A stretch of 64,000 nucleotides of DNA. It comes from Cotesia glomerata. Lineage: Eukaryota > Arthropoda > Insecta > Hymenoptera > Braconidae. The stretch lies in the NCBI RefSeq assembly GCF_020080835.1, contig NW_025401775.1:481688-545687 (forward strand). Reading direction: 5' to 3'. The notes beneath the pieces were generated by a model, which was not told where the DNA came from, did no database searches, and worked only from the letters and a program-made list of their open reading frames with translations. Shown piece after piece: positions 36,201 to 48,300 of this stretch. The first letter of the stretch is position 1; the number at the start of each line of letters is the position of its first letter. The position numbers and the translations under genes are program-made.

Positions 36201-38815
36201 GGATATTGCAGCTCAACCTCAACCATTGTGAAGCAGCGCATGACCTGCTCATGCAATCCGTGCGAAAATTAGAGCTGGACTTGGTACTGATAGCAGAGCC
36301 ATATAAATACCTGAGTACCCAACCCTGGGAATCTGACAGCACATCCAAAGCTGTCATCTGGTCATGTGGCAAGCTTTCTTTCCAAAATGCAGTCGACAAC
36401 AGCAATGCCGGCTTTGTAGCAGTATCAGTAGAAGGCATCCGCTTCTATAGCTGCTACGCACCACCTAGCCTCTCCATTGTTGACTTCACTGATTTCCTGG
36501 ATCGACTAACCGAAGATGCGAAGCAATACCATCCAGTAGCGATAGCCGGAGACTTCAACTCCTGGGCAGTTGACTGGGGCAGCAAACATACAAACGCACG
36601 AGGGAAAGCACTACTGGAGGCCTTTACTACACTAGATGTGGTTTTGCTCAACAGTGGTGATACGCCGACCTACACCAAAGGTGACGCAAGCTCAATTGTA
36701 GACCTCACTTTTGTCAGTAATAGCCTTGCCAGAGGCGACTGCAACTGGAAAGTGTTGGACATCTACACTGCCAGCGACCATCATGCGATATTCTGGGAAA
36801 TATCAAGCGACCAGAACCCCAAGAGACCAGTCAAGCAGTCTAACATCGTTGGTTGGAAGGTAAAATCTTTTGACCCAGAAGCATTACTAATAGCCCTCGA
36901 TGGTGATCCGATCAACACTGGATGTGCAGAAGAACAGACTAAGGACCTGATGAGGAGAGTAACACATGCTTGTGATGCCAGTATGCCTCGTAAACGTGGC
37001 ATAAATTCGAGACCTTCGGTGCATTGGTGGAACGACCACATCAGCGTCCTCCGTAAAAAGTGTCATAAGAAAAGAAGAATCTCTCAGCGCGGCTATCAAT
37101 GGCCCAACTCAGTGGAGCTGATCGCAGAGTACAAAAAGGCGCGTCGTGAACTGAATAAAGCCATCAAAGAGAGCAAAAGAAGATGCTGGAAAGAGCTTAT
37201 ATACGAGGTGGATAAAGACGTGTGGGGTAGGCCTGATAAGGTGGTTATAACCACCTGAAAAAACAACAAATACCATCACCTACGTGTCCTCAACTTCTTC
37301 ATAAAATCGTCACTGCACTGTTTCCACAGCAACGCAACTACGATTACCAGTTGGCGCCAGGCAAATTGGACGACATCCCACCTGTCACTGAAGAAGACCT
37401 GCTGGAGGCTTCTAACCGTGTAGGGAATAATAAAGCGCCGGGATTGGACGGAATCCCTAATTTAGCCTTGAGAACCATCATAAAGGCAGCTCCAACATTA
37501 TTCCTAGACGCTTATAATGCATGCCTCAAGGAGGGGACTTTTCCTCGTAAGTGGAAATAGCAACGATTGGTACTGTTACCTAAAGGGAAGAAACCACCAG
37601 AAGAACCGTCATCTTACCGACCACTTTGCATGCTAGATACGGCGGGTAAGATACTTGAGCGCATAATTCATCAACGAATAGATGCAGTAGTCGACCCACT
37701 CCTGGCAGACAACCAGTATGGATTCCGGAAAGGACGATCAACCCTGGACGCGATCAATCTGGTTGTTAGCACGGCTATAGAAGCGATTGCAGGAACCAGA
37801 TGGAAGGGTGGCACAAAGAAGTATTGCCTGGTGGCGGCATTAGACATTAAAAACGCCTTCAATTCCGCCAACTGGAACTGCATCATGCAAGCTCTTCGAG
37901 AGAAAAACGTTCCAGAATACCTGTGTAGAACAGTGGCCAGCTATTTCACCGATAGAGTTCTTAAATACGACACGAAGAATGGTCTAAATGAGTACGATAT
38001 TACCGGAGGTGTACCCCAGGGCTCTGTACTTGGTCCACTGCTGTGGAATATCATGTACGATGGCCTATTGAGATTGAAATTGCCAAGAAGTGTAAAACTC
38101 GTAGCATATGCAGACAACGTAGCCGTAGTAATCGTCGCTAAACACCTTGACGAAATTAACAACATGTTCGACATCACCTCCGAGCAAGTCCATCGGTGGA
38201 TGAATACGGTAAACCTGCATCTGGCTACACACAAAACTGAGGCAGTGCTAATATCCAGCAGAAAAGTGTTAGAGACCATCAAGCTGAAAGTCGGCGAACA
38301 AGAAATCACATCACAACCTCACATCCGATATTTGGGAGTGATACTTGATGCCCGTCTCAACTTTAAACAGCAAGTGGAACAGGTCAGTGCCAAAGCGTCA
38401 GTAGTGAGGGCTAGTCTCGCACGACTGATGCCGAACGTTGGAGGGCCAAAGCAGAGCAGGAGACTACTACTATCATCAGTTGTCACATCGGTGCTCACAT
38501 ATGGAATATCCATTTGGGCAGACGCGCTGAAGTTGCAAGAATCATGGAGAAAAGCTGGACCAGTATATTGACTGAGCGCTGTAAGACTAGCCAGTGCATT
38601 CCGCACGATATCAGAAGTATCAGTGTGTGTCATTTCCGGAACTTTGCCGCTTAGAGTTCTAGCTGAGGAAAGACGGAACCTTTACCAACGAATGAGGTCA
38701 ACCACACTAAGTGCCGAGGAACTCAGAGCTGAAAAACGGCAGAACAGCATCGCACGATGGCAATCGCAGTGGAACGCCGCGACAACAGGAAGATGGACAC
38801 ACCGTCTCATACCGG
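36197..38815 (+). pseudogene. ORF2 (APE endonuclease + RT) of the R1-like element, broken
   Basis: The endonuclease domain (36197-37250) is complete: NLNHC, LIAEPY, GDFNSWAVDWGS, SIVDLTFVSN and SDHHAIFW. A frameshift near 37255 is followed by the RT frame: NNKAPGLDGIPN, YGFRKGRSTLDAI, ALDIKNAFNSA and GGVPQGSVLGPLLW. The catalytic box reads YADN instead of YADD. In-frame stops occur at 37558-37560 (TAG) and 38569-38571 (TGA). The frame continues open to about 38812. The C-terminal zinc finger is lost. Non-functional. Confidence 0.85.
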
Positions 38816-39700
38816 TTTTAAAATTAAAATTAAAAATTAAAAATTTTTTCAAATGTGGCTTCTTTGGAATATTTTTTAAACGGCTTTACCGATCGATTCC
38901 AAAAACTCATCAGCTCTCAACATCAAAAACCACGTCGATCGCCACTTGTCCGGTCGAAATCGGTTAATTCGTTCTTGAGTTATCATTGTCGAAAGAAAAC
39001 CGAAAAAAGTGTTTTTTCGGAATTACTTCGAAATTCCTAGTTTGATCATTCTAAACTTAAAGATTCTTTATGAACCTTTAAAAACTGCGTCGAATGCTGC
39101 CAACCGTGTAAAAATCGGTTCATTTATTCAAAAGTTATTGCGGTTTGAAAATTCAAAAAATAGTGTTGTGTTTAACTTTTATCATATTTTTGAGCTTGGA
39201 GAGCTCAAAAAGACACGAAAATCATATTTTTGAACTCGAAGAGCTCAAAAACTTAATAAGAGCAATTTTGAGCGCTTACGTATGAAATTAGTGGGAAGTT
39301 GCAGGTATGGCCTTTACGGTCAACCGTGTTCTTAATTTATTTTTAATGTTGTAATTAAAAACAAAAATCCTCTCTCCCAGACATTGTAAATTATATCTCG
39401 AAGACCTGTCTAAGGTTTTATCAAGATTGATTGAGTAGTTCTCGAGAGATCTTGACAACCGTCTTTGAAAACATAGTTTTGGGAAAAACGCGTTTACAAG
39501 TTGTAAGTGACAATGAAACAGCATCTTGAGCACGCTTTTTTTTAAAACTGTATCTCCGAAACTATTATTCGGATCGATTTGAAACTTTAGGACAATATTC
39601 TCGAGATATTATAGAATTTAATAAGACAATAAAAAAAATCGATTTCTTAAAACCGTAAAACTCATGCAAACCCTTAATAAAACTTTCACTTACAATTTCA
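38816..39700. repeat. Composite of dispersed-repeat fragments
   Basis: Bases 38816-39310 match the hairpin-ended repeat family: phrases on accommodating a CGACGTGG, GAGCTC and GCGCTCAAAATT, ending GGGAAGTTGCAGG. Bases 39330-39665 share ATAGTTTTGGGAAAAACGCG and a CCGAAACTATTATTCGGATC-like stretch with the subterminal regions of the Kolobok-like element at 31512-33146, so they look like a fragment of a related non-autonomous copy. No gene. Confidence 0.5.
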
Positions 39701-40149
39701 TCCGGGTAAAATTCATGGGGAATTCTTCTGGAATTCAGATTTGTGTCAAACTATGAATTCCTCAGGATTTCTAGTAGATCACTAAAAGAATTTCGTGACT
39801 TTTTCACTCATTAGTCAATGATACACTTCGGAGTATTAATATGCTCTAGGAATCTTAGAATGGAAAGAGTAGAGGGGGTTAAATCTCAATGCAGCGGAAA
39901 CGGAAGTCCCTGGGTTTGTGTGTGACGGATAGAGGAATGAGTGAGAGGCGTGATGCGGTTTTTCTTCTCACAGAGGTGTTTTTCTTTTTCCCGCCAGTAT
40001 ATTAGTAGTATTAAGATTTTGTTATTTAGGTTAGATAAAGTATTTTAAGTATTTTTGTATTAAAATTGAGGGGGTTTTATTGTAATTCGATTGTTTGTAA
40101 GCATAATAGGGGTCCGTAATTTGTACCCCTGAATGGGCAATGAAAGCAT

Positions 40150-40150
<1 letters not shown>
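39701..40150 (+). mobile_element. 3' UTR remnant of a non-LTR element ending in (TAA)n
   Basis: A non-coding block whose end, GTACCCCTGAATGGGCAATG then AAAGCATTTAATAATAA, has the layout of a non-LTR retrotransposon 3' terminus leading into a (TAA)n tail. No ORF remains. It supplies the (TAA)n tract in which the next element begins. Confidence 0.5.

Positions 40151-40187
<37 letters not shown>
40151..40187. repeat. (TAA)n microsatellite, left target of the Dong-like array
   Basis: About 12 TAA units precede the 5' end of Dong-like copy 1. Confidence 0.9.
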
Positions 40188-43100
40188 TTACTATAATAAG
40201 TAAGCGGTGCTTGCTACGTGGCCTCCAAGCGGCGCATCGCGGGAAACGCAGACCATAACACCAGGTCTGTAGGCGAACGACGTAGCCGATGCAGTGGGCC
40301 AACTACCCACTGCATTGAAATACTGAGTTACAACAAGGCGTAATCTCAGAAGTGCTCCCCACAACCAGTCCTTTTCGGATGAGGACCATTCATCAGGTGG
40401 GAGGAGCACGCCGGACCCGATGAACGATGACGACCCTGGCGCTTTAAGGACTTTCTTTAAGTGGACGGAAGAACTACGAGTCGACCTCTTGGTGTGCTAC
40501 CAACGTAGCGAGCCGGGGGTGAGCGGTTATATGGCCCGGATGCACACTCTTTAAAGTGATATGCATCCGGAGCTAGAGCATTTTACGCCTAAACACCTGC
40601 GTAATTATGCCGCTTATCTTCGGCGTAATAGAAGATCGCTTGTGCCGGATAGAAGGCAGTCTAATAGACTTTCCTTTCCGGCGCAATTACACCAAGAGCG
40701 ACGCCGTTCCTCCTTGGATGACAACAATCCCTTTATAGGACGGCAAGTAAGTATATCTAAAAAGATAACTTACTCCCAACAACAGCTAGAAGCGGTAAAT
40801 AAAGATCTCCGTGCAAACATCCTGGAGGATTCCACCCTGCTCACTGTGAGCCAGGTTGTGTATGGTGCAGCAGTTTCGGCTTTTCCGAAAGAGAGACATT
40901 GTCTCTCGATCGAGGCAAGGTTGAGACAGCGCATCTCACAACTTTGACTCAAAATTGACAGATCCCGGAAACAGGTCTCCCGCATTCAGTGTGTGATTGA
41001 GTTTGAAACAACTCAAAGAGCATACACGCCCCGAATTCGGCGCATTGCTGCTGAACTTCGGTGGCGTCATCACACACTGAATAAGAGTACTCTTCTTGTC
41101 ATCAAGGAAGAGTCTCTCAATAAATTGCGGGCTTTAGTGACTGCCAAAAAGTCACTAGAGAAAAGGCTGGAGCGGTTGGTCGACAACTCGTTGTTTCGAT
41201 CCAGCCCTTCACGCTTTCTGACACCAAAGACCGATGTTACCGGGAATTATCCAACACCTGAGCGGGTGGAAGCTTTTTGGACTGAGTTGTATGGAGATCA
41301 ACCAAACGTGAACGCCGATACTCCAGCTCTGGACGACTTTAAAGCATTCTGTCGGGAACACCGTAGACAGAATGCTGATGAAGAGAGCCCTGTAGTGAGT
41401 GTGAATGAAGTTCGTTCAGCTCTAAATGGCAGCAAAAATTTGGCTGCCCTGGGACCAGATGGCATAAATGTCTTTTGGTGGAAGAAGTTTACTTCTACCC
41501 ACCTCCATCTGGCCCGTATATTTACATCGTACATTAGAGCTGACGAACCGATTCCAGACTGGCTCGTGGAAGGGCGAACCGTACTGATATCAAAAAAAGG
41601 TGACTTGTCTGACCCAAAGAATTACAGGCCTATCACCTGCTTGAATGCGGTTTATAAAATTTTTACAAAAATTTTAAACAACCGTATTTTGCAGGAGATA
41701 GAACCTGTATGGCAACAGATATATGAACAGCGTGGCAGCAAAAGAGGCCTGTCAGGTTGCAAAGAGAACTTGATAGTTGATCGATGTGTCACACAAGATG
41801 CGATCTACTATCAACGCAACCTGTCAATGGCCTGGATCGACTATCGCAAGGCATTTGACTCAACTTCTCATGAGTTGATTTTATATCTCCTCAAATGCCT
41901 GGGGGTCAATCCTGAAATAGTGGAATGCATTCGGCGTACAATGCAGCTCTGGCGAACGCGTTTTCACATTGGAAAAGGAAACGCATTGCACATAACCGGA
42001 GTTGTAGAGTACAAACGAGGGGTCTTCCAAGGTGATTCCTTGAGCCCTCTGCTGTTTTGCATCTCACTGCTGCCTATATCTGTTGCTCTCCGTAAAACTC
42101 GTGGGTACTCTGTGGGGCCTCCGGGTGATCGAAAATACTCGATTACCCATCTGCTTTATATGGATGACCTGAAGCTGTATAGTGCTGATGAAGATCATCT
42201 ACAGGCGGCTCTTAACATCGTAGCAGAGTACACGCGGGATGTCGGAATGTCTTTTGGGTTGGACAAGTGTGCGGTCGTACATCTGGCGAGGGGTAAGTGC
42301 TCTGTTACGGGTGATGATGTCGAGTTGGTAGATGGGAGCGTTTTAAGACAATTAGACGCCGGAGAGTTGTATAGATATCTAGGAATGAAAGAGCACCGCA
42401 TGCATGCGGTCTCCGAAGTCCAAGCAACTCTCCGTAGCGAGTATGTTAGGAGACTCCGGAAAATTTGGTCCTCCGAACTTTCCGGCAAAATTAAAGTCTC
42501 CACTACTAACACGCTCGCTGTCCCAGTCTTACTATACTCTTTCGATGTCTTAAAATGGGCCCGAAAGGATCTGCGAGATCTCGACATCAGAACCCGTAAG
42601 ACTATAAACATGAACCGGAGCATGCACCCCAATTCATCAGTCGCCAGATTATACCTGTCCCGGTCGATCGGTGGGAGAGGATTGCAGAGCTTGGAGCGGC
42701 TTCACGATCGTTTAGTCCTGGGTTTAACACACGAAGTTGTCAATTTCACTGCAGATGAGGATGACTTTCTTATGCAAATTGTTCATAAACATGAGAATGC
42801 GCATAAGGGGTCGTTCTTATATAAGGCGGCAATATATGCGGCAAGAACCCTTGGTCTTGGAGAAATAAACGCTCTTATGGAACTCCGAAAGGAGGAATTC
42901 AAGAGCGTCATCAGGAACGCCGCGGAAAAACTACTCCTAGGCAAACTGATGGACAAGTCTATGCACAGCGTGTTCTTCAAACACGTGCGTGATCATGGCT
43001 TGTCCACCCAGCTGACGTTTTCCTTCTTAAAGTCAGCTGGCCTGATGTCCGAGACTGAAGGGTTCATATTTGCTTGCCAAGATGGTGTCATTAACACTCT

Positions 43101-43850
43101 AGAGTACCGTAGCAAGGTGCTCCAGGTGCAGCTCCCGGACACGACCTGCAGGGCGTGTAAACAACATCCGGAGACGCTTATGCACATTTTGTCAGCATGT
43201 CCTGTGCTGGCGAGAGGTGCATACATCCAGCGTCACAATGCTGCCCTGAGAGTACTGTACTACTATCTTCGTCACCGCTACGGTATTGACGTGACACCGG
43301 TGCTGCCTTATCTGCCAGGAGATATTCCCCAGGTTGTTGAGAATGACAGTTGCAAAATTTATTGGAACATGCCGTTTGCAACAACTCGGCGGATAGATCA
43401 CAACAAACCTGATATTGTGCTCTTCGACAAGGCTACTCGTGACATTTATGTCATTGAGTTCTCGGCCCCGGCTGAATACAACATCTCAGCCAAAGAAGAG
43501 CACAAAAGACAGATATATCAGGATCTCCTGTTTGAAATTGGCAAACTTTACCCAGGTTACCGTGTCAAGCTCGTCGTCCTGATTGTTGGCGTCCTCGGAG
43601 GGATGAAACAGTCTTTTGTATCCTCACTTGCCAGAGTTCCAGCTTGCTCATCAAAAGCTGAATTCTTGGCGGTCAGGATGCAGAAGGCTGTCATACTAGG
43701 TTCCCTCCGTCTACTTAGGAAAATGACTTTGGCCTGCTGTGATCACTAACCGCCTTGTTGTGCGGAGTGGTCCAGCAGTAATGGATGGAGCTCAGGCTGG
43801 GCCCTCGGAGAATCGGACTCCGGGGACAACCCCCCTGAGCATTCAATAAC
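40188..43850 (+). mobile_element. R4/Dong-clade non-LTR retrotransposon, copy 1
   Basis: Flanked by (TAA)n at both ends. It has the same 5' UTR, single ORF and 3' UTR (…GGGGACAACCCCCCTGAGCATT) as copy 2, with which it is nearly collinear. The ORF carries two nonsense codons. Insertion into (TAA)n is known for Dong of Bombyx. Confidence 0.9.
40390..43749 (+). pseudogene. R4/Dong-like ORF, copy 1, two nonsense codons
   Basis: Single ORF with an N-terminal region, RT (YMDD at about 42160) and a C-terminal CCHC plus restriction-like endonuclease, as described for copy 2. Compared with copy 2 it has TAA at about 40553-40555 where copy 2 has a Trp codon, and TGA at 40945-40947 where copy 2 has Gly. 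Beyond that it is open for 918 codons and keeps all RT and endonuclease motifs (KPDIVLFDK, VIEFSAP). Confidence 0.88.

Positions 43851-43896
<46 letters not shown>
43851..43896. repeat. (TAA)n spacer between the two Dong-like copies
   Basis: About 15 TAA units form both the 3' tail of copy 1 and the 5' flank of copy 2. Confidence 0.95.
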
Positions 43897-46800
43897 GCGG
43901 GCTTGTTACGTGGCCTCCAAGTGGCGCACCGCGGGAAACGCATACCAGAACACCAGGTCTGTAGGCAAACGACGTAACAGGTGCAGTGGGCCAACTACCC
44001 ACTGAAACTACCCGCATTGAAACTCTGAGTTACAACAAGACATAATCTCAGAAGTGCTCCCCACAACCGGTCCTTGTCGGATGAGGACCATTTATCAGGT
44101 GGGAGGAGCACACCGGACCCGATAAATGATGATGACACTGGCGCTTTAAGGACTAACTTTAAGTGGACGGAGGAACTGCGAGTCGATCTCTTGGCGTTTT
44201 ACCAGCGCAGCGAGCCGGGGATGATCGATTACATAGCCCAGATGCACACTCTTTGGAGTGACATGCATCCGGAGCTCACACATTTTACGCCGAAACACCT
44301 GCGTAACTATGCCGCTCATCTCCGGCGTAACAGACGATCGCATGTGCCGGATAGAAGGCAGTCTAATAGACTTTCCTTTCCGGCGCAATTACACCAAGAG
44401 CGACGCCGTTCCTCCTTGGGTAACAACAATACCTTTATAGGACGGCAAGTAAGTATATCTAAAAAGATAACTTACTCCCAACAACAACTTGACACGGTCA
44501 ATGAAGATCTCCTTACACAGATCCAGGAGGATTCCACTCTGCTCGCTGTGAACCAGGTTGTGTATGGTGCTGCAGTTTTGGCTTTTCCGAAAGAGAGACA
44601 TCGTCTCTCAATCGAGGCAAGGTTGAGACAGCGCATCGCACAACTTGGCGACAAAATTGACAGATCCCGGAAACATGTCTCTCGCATCCAATGTATGATT
44701 GAGTTCGAAACAACTCAACGAGCATACACGCCCCGAGTACGTCGCATTGCTGCTGAACTTCGGTGGCGTCATCACACATTGAATAAAAGTACTCTTCTTG
44801 TCATCAAGGAAGAGTCGCTTAATAAATTGCGAGCTCTAGTGACTGCCAAAAAGTCACTAGAGAAAAGGCTGAAACGGCTGGTCGACAATTCGTTGTTTCG
44901 ATATAGCCCTTCACGCTTTCTGACACCAAAGACTGTTGTTACTGGTAATTATCCAGCACCTGAGCGGGTGGAAGCCTTTTGGACTGAGTTGTATGGAGAT
45001 CAACCAAACGTAAACGCCAACACTCCAGCTCTGCATGACTTCAAAGCATTTTGTCGGAAACACCGTCGACAGAATGCTGATGAAGAGAGCCCTGGAGTCA
45101 GTGTAAATGAAATTCGTTTAGCTCTAGATGGCAGCAGAAATCGGGCTGCCCCGGGACCAGATGGCATTAATGTCTTCTGGTGGAAGAAGTTTACTTCTAC
45201 CCACCTCCATTTGGTCCGTATATTTACATCCTACATTAGAGCTGACGAACCGATTCCAGACTGGCTCGTAGAAGGGCGAACCGTACTGATACCCAAAAAA
45301 AGTGACTTGTCTGACCCAAAGAATTACAGGCCTATCACCTGCCTGAATGCGGTTTATAAAATTTTTACAAAAATTTTGAATAACCGTATCTTGCAGGAGA
45401 TAGGACCTATATGGCAACAGATATATGAACAGCGTGGCAACAAAAGAGGCCTGTCAGGTTGCAAAGAGAACCTGATAGTTGATCGATGTGTCATACAAGA
45501 TGCGATCTACTATCAACGCAACCTGTCAATGGCCTGGATTGACTATCGCAAGGCATTTGACTCAACTCCTCATGAGTTGATTTTATACCTCCTCAAGTGC
45601 CTGGGGGTCAATCCCGAAACGGTGGAATGCATTCGGCGTACAATGCAGCTCTGGCGAACGCGTTTCCATATAGGAAATGGAAACGCATTGCACGTAACCG
45701 GAGTTGTAGAGTACAAACGAGGGGTCTTCCAAGGCGATTCCTTGAGCCCTCTGCTGTTTTGCATCTCACTGCTGCCTATATCTGTTGCTCTCCGTAAAAC
45801 TCATGGGTACTCTGTGGGGCCTCCGGGTGATCGAAAATACTCGATCACCCATCTGCTTTACATGGATGATCTGAAGCTATATAGTGCTAATGAAGATCAT
45901 CTACAGGCAGCCCTGAACATCGTAGCAGAGTACACACGAGATTTCGGAATGTCTTTTGGGTTGGACAAGTGTGCGGTCATACATCTGGCGAGGGGTAAGT
46001 GCTCTGAAACGGGTGATGATGTCGAGTTAGTAGATGGGAGCATCTTAAGACAATTAGGCGCCGGAGAGTTGTATAGATACCTAGGAATGGAAGAGCACCG
46101 CATGCATGCGGTCTCTGAAGTCCGAGCAACTCTCCGTAGTGAGTATGTTAGGAGACTCCGGAAAATTTGGTCCTCCGAACTTTCCGGCAAAAATAAAGTC
46201 TCCGCCACTAACATGCTCGCTGTCCCAGTCTTACTATACTCTTTCGGTGTCCTGAAATGGGCCCGAAAGGATTTACGAGATCTCGACATCAAAACCCGTA
46301 AGGTTATCAATATGAATCGGAGCATGCACCCCAATTCATCAGTCGCCAGATTATACCTCTCCCGTTCCATCGGTGGGAGGGGTCTGCAGAGTTTGGAGCG
46401 GCTGCATGATCGTTTGGTCCTGGGCTTAACATTCGAGGTTGTCAATTTCACTGCAGACGAGGATGACTTCCTTATGCAAATCGTACATAAACATGAAAAT
46501 GCGCATAAGGGGTCGTTCTTGTATAAAGCAGCTATATATGCAGCAACAACCCTTGGTCTTGGAGAGATAAACGCTCTTATGGAACTCCGAAAGGAAGAAT
46601 TTAAGAGCGTCATCAGGAACGCCGAGGAAAAACAACTCCTAGGCGAACTGATGGACAAGTCCATGCACAGCGTGTACTTCAAACACGTGCGTGATCATGG
46701 CTTGTCCACCCAGCTGACCTTTTCCTTCTTAAAGTCAGCTGGCCTGATGTCCGAGACTGAAGGGTTCATATTTGCCTGCCAAGATGGTGTCATTAACACT

Positions 46801-47551
46801 CTAGAATACCGTAGCAAGGTGCTCCAGGTGCAGCTTCTGGACACGTCATGTCGGATGTGTAAACAACACCCGGAGACGCTCATACACCTTTTGTCGGCAT
46901 GTCCTGCGCTGGCGAAAGGTGCATATATCCAGCGTCACAACGCTGCCCTGAGAGTACTGTACTACTATCTTCGTCATTACTACGGTATTGATATGACACC
47001 AGTGCTGCCTTATCTACCAGGAGATATTCCCCAGGTTGTTGAGAATGACAGTTGCAAAATTTATTGGAACATGCCATTTGCAACAACCCGGCGGATCGAT
47101 CACAACAAACCTGATATTGTGCTCTTCGACAAGGCCACTCGTGACATTTATGTCATTGAGTTCTCGGCCCCGGCTGAACACAACATCTCAGCCAAAGAAG
47201 AGCACAAAAGAAAAATATATCAGGATCTCCTATTTGAAATTGGCAAACTTTACCCAGGTTACTGTGTCAAACTAGTCGTCCTAATCGTTGGCATCCTTGG
47301 AGGGATGAAACAGTCTTTTGTATCCTCACTTGCCAAAGTTCCAGCTTGCACGTCAAAATCTGAGTTCTTGGCTGTAAGGATGCAGAAGGCTGTAATATTA
47401 GGTTCCCTCCGTCTACTTAGGGAAATGACTTTGGCCTGCTGTGGCCGCTAACCGCCTTGTTGTGCGGAGTGGTCCAGCAGTAATGGATGGAGCTCAGGCT
47501 GGGCCCTCGGAGAGTCTGACTTCGGGGACAACCCCCCTGAGCATTTAATAA
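43896..47551 (+). mobile_element. R4/Dong-clade non-LTR retrotransposon, copy 2 (intact ORF)
   Basis: About 3.66 kb, head-to-tail with copy 1 and separated from it only by (TAA)n. Full-length by comparison with copy 1: 5' UTR from the GTTACGTGGCCTCCAAG block, one long ORF, and a short 3' UTR ending in TTTAATAACATAATAA. With an uninterrupted ORF and all catalytic motifs it is the best candidate in the window for a currently competent element. Confidence 0.92.
44074..47451 (+). CDS. R4/Dong-like polyprotein: RT plus restriction-like endonuclease
   Basis: Open for about 1125 codons. The N-terminal 330 residues are Arg-rich and predicted to bind nucleic acid. RT blocks follow in order: AAPGPDGINVFWW, YRPITCLNAVYKIFTK, AWIDYRKAFDSTPHE, GVFQGDSLSPLLFC and the catalytic LYMDD. 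The C-terminus has a CX2CX7HX4C finger (CRMCKQHPETLIHLLSAC) and a PD-(D/E)XK nuclease (KPDIVLFDK...YVIEFSAP), diagnostic of R2/R4-type elements that prime on nicked target DNA. No in-frame ATG lies between the upstream stop and the conserved N-terminus. The first internal ATG is at 44221, which would remove some 49 conserved residues, so a non-AUG start is likely, as in R2. Confidence 0.92.
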   Translation: MSDEDHLSGGRSTPDPINDDDTGALRTNFKWTEELRVDLLAFYQRSEPGMIDYIAQMHTLWSDMHPELTHFTPKHLRNYAAHLRRNRRSHVPDRRQSNRLSFPAQLHQERRRSSLGNNNTFIGRQVSISKKITYSQQQLDTVNEDLLTQIQEDSTLLAVNQVVYGAAVLAFPKERHRLSIEARLRQRIAQLGDKIDRSRKHVSRIQCMIEFETTQRAYTPRVRRIAAELRWRHHTLNKSTLLVIKEESLNKLRALVTAKKSLEKRLKRLVDNSLFRYSPSRFLTPKTVVTGNYPAPERVEAFWTELYGDQPNVNANTPALHDFKAFCRKHRRQNADEESPGVSVNEIRLALDGSRNRAAPGPDGINVFWWKKFTSTHLHLVRIFTSYIRADEPIPDWLVEGRTVLIPKKSDLSDPKNYRPITCLNAVYKIFTKILNNRILQEIGPIWQQIYEQRGNKRGLSGCKENLIVDRCVIQDAIYYQRNLSMAWIDYRKAFDSTPHELILYLLKCLGVNPETVECIRRTMQLWRTRFHIGNGNALHVTGVVEYKRGVFQGDSLSPLLFCISLLPISVALRKTHGYSVGPPGDRKYSITHLLYMDDLKLYSANEDHLQAALNIVAEYTRDFGMSFGLDKCAVIHLARGKCSETGDDVELVDGSILRQLGAGELYRYLGMEEHRMHAVSEVRATLRSEYVRRLRKIWSSELSGKNKVSATNMLAVPVLLYSFGVLKWARKDLRDLDIKTRKVINMNRSMHPNSSVARLYLSRSIGGRGLQSLERLHDRLVLGLTFEVVNFTADEDDFLMQIVHKHENAHKGSFLYKAAIYAATTLGLGEINALMELRKEEFKSVIRNAEEKQLLGELMDKSMHSVYFKHVRDHGLSTQLTFSFLKSAGLMSETEGFIFACQDGVINTLEYRSKVLQVQLLDTSCRMCKQHPETLIHLLSACPALAKGAYIQRHNAALRVLYYYLRHYYGIDMTPVLPYLPGDIPQVVENDSCKIYWNMPFATTRRIDHNKPDIVLFDKATRDIYVIEFSAPAEHNISAKEEHKRKIYQDLLFEIGKLYPGYCVKLVVLIVGILGGMKQSFVSSLAKVPACTSKSEFLAVRMQKAVILGSLRLLREMTLACCGR

Positions 47552-47612
47552 CATAATAATAATAATAATAAAAATAATAATAATAAAGTAAAGTAAAGTA
47601 AAGTAAAGTAAA
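47552..47612. repeat. (TAA)n followed by (AAGTA)n
   Basis: About 11 TAA units with one interruption, then five AAGTA units. The pentamer is the 3' tail (TTTAC on the minus strand) of the next, minus-strand, non-LTR element. Confidence 0.9.
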
Positions 47613-47759
47613 TTTATTGCTTTTTAGGGAATGTACAAACCCAATAGCAAGGAGGCATGCGTATTTTACAATGCATTAGATTGATATTAATACCAACGAT
47701 AACATTAATTGTCTGAAATCATATAGGATAACAATAAGTTAATCTGGTTTATAAATAAA

Positions 47760-48300
47760 CTATTCAAATAAGCAGAAAGCTCTTAAACGGCAATAGTTTA
47801 CAATAAAATAAAAAATTGTTTTGATTTGTTTAATATTTTCACAGTTAAGTATTTCTTGTACTGATAGTGGTTGGCTGAAATGTGGTTCTAGATAATACTT
47901 TCGCAGAGGTTTGAAGATTGGGCAGCTCGTCAGAAGATCTTCGATAGAATCAGGTTCTTGTAAATTGCAGATTGGACAGCTCTCATTGAAATTGAATCGA
48001 TGTTGAAGCCCATCAATGGTTAGATGACAGTAATATTTATTTGCTAATCTGAGTTGGAGGAGGGTTTTTATCATCGTAAATTTTAGTCTTTTCCTCAAGA
48101 AACTACACATTTCCCCATTGGTTGGTCTGGATAAGGTCGATTGAAGGTATGGTGTATTACGAGTTAAATTTAAGTCTTGCTGTAGCAGGAAATGTTTGTA
48201 TTTGTTTAGAAAATCTGGTTGCTTTGCCTTCCAGTATTCGATATCAAGAAGCTCAAGATTAGAAGCAATGCTTGGAGCTTTTTTTCTGTTTCTGGATAAA
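47760..48300 (-). pseudogene. ORF2 C-terminal fragment with CCHC finger
   Basis: The frame contains LLQLRLANKYYCHLTIDG and a CX2CX12HX... type finger around CPICNLQEPDS, typical of the ORF2 C-terminus of non-LTR elements. It overlaps the end of ORF1 in another frame, so the deletion joined the two out of phase. No RT or endonuclease is left. Confidence 0.65.

Larger units (their letters stand above)
34303..38815 (+). mobile_element. R1-clade-like non-LTR retrotransposon, 3' truncated
   Basis: A GC-richer block starts right after the (CA)n tract: about 500 bp of 5' UTR, ORF1 (34803-36200) and a broken ORF2 (36197-38815). ORF1 and ORF2 overlap in ATGA. At about 38815 sequence identity switches to an unrelated AT-rich repeat, so the ORF2 C-terminus and 3' UTR are missing. 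The ORF2 opening MRILQLNLNHCEAAHDLL is typical of R1/TRAS/SART-type elements. Confidence 0.82.
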
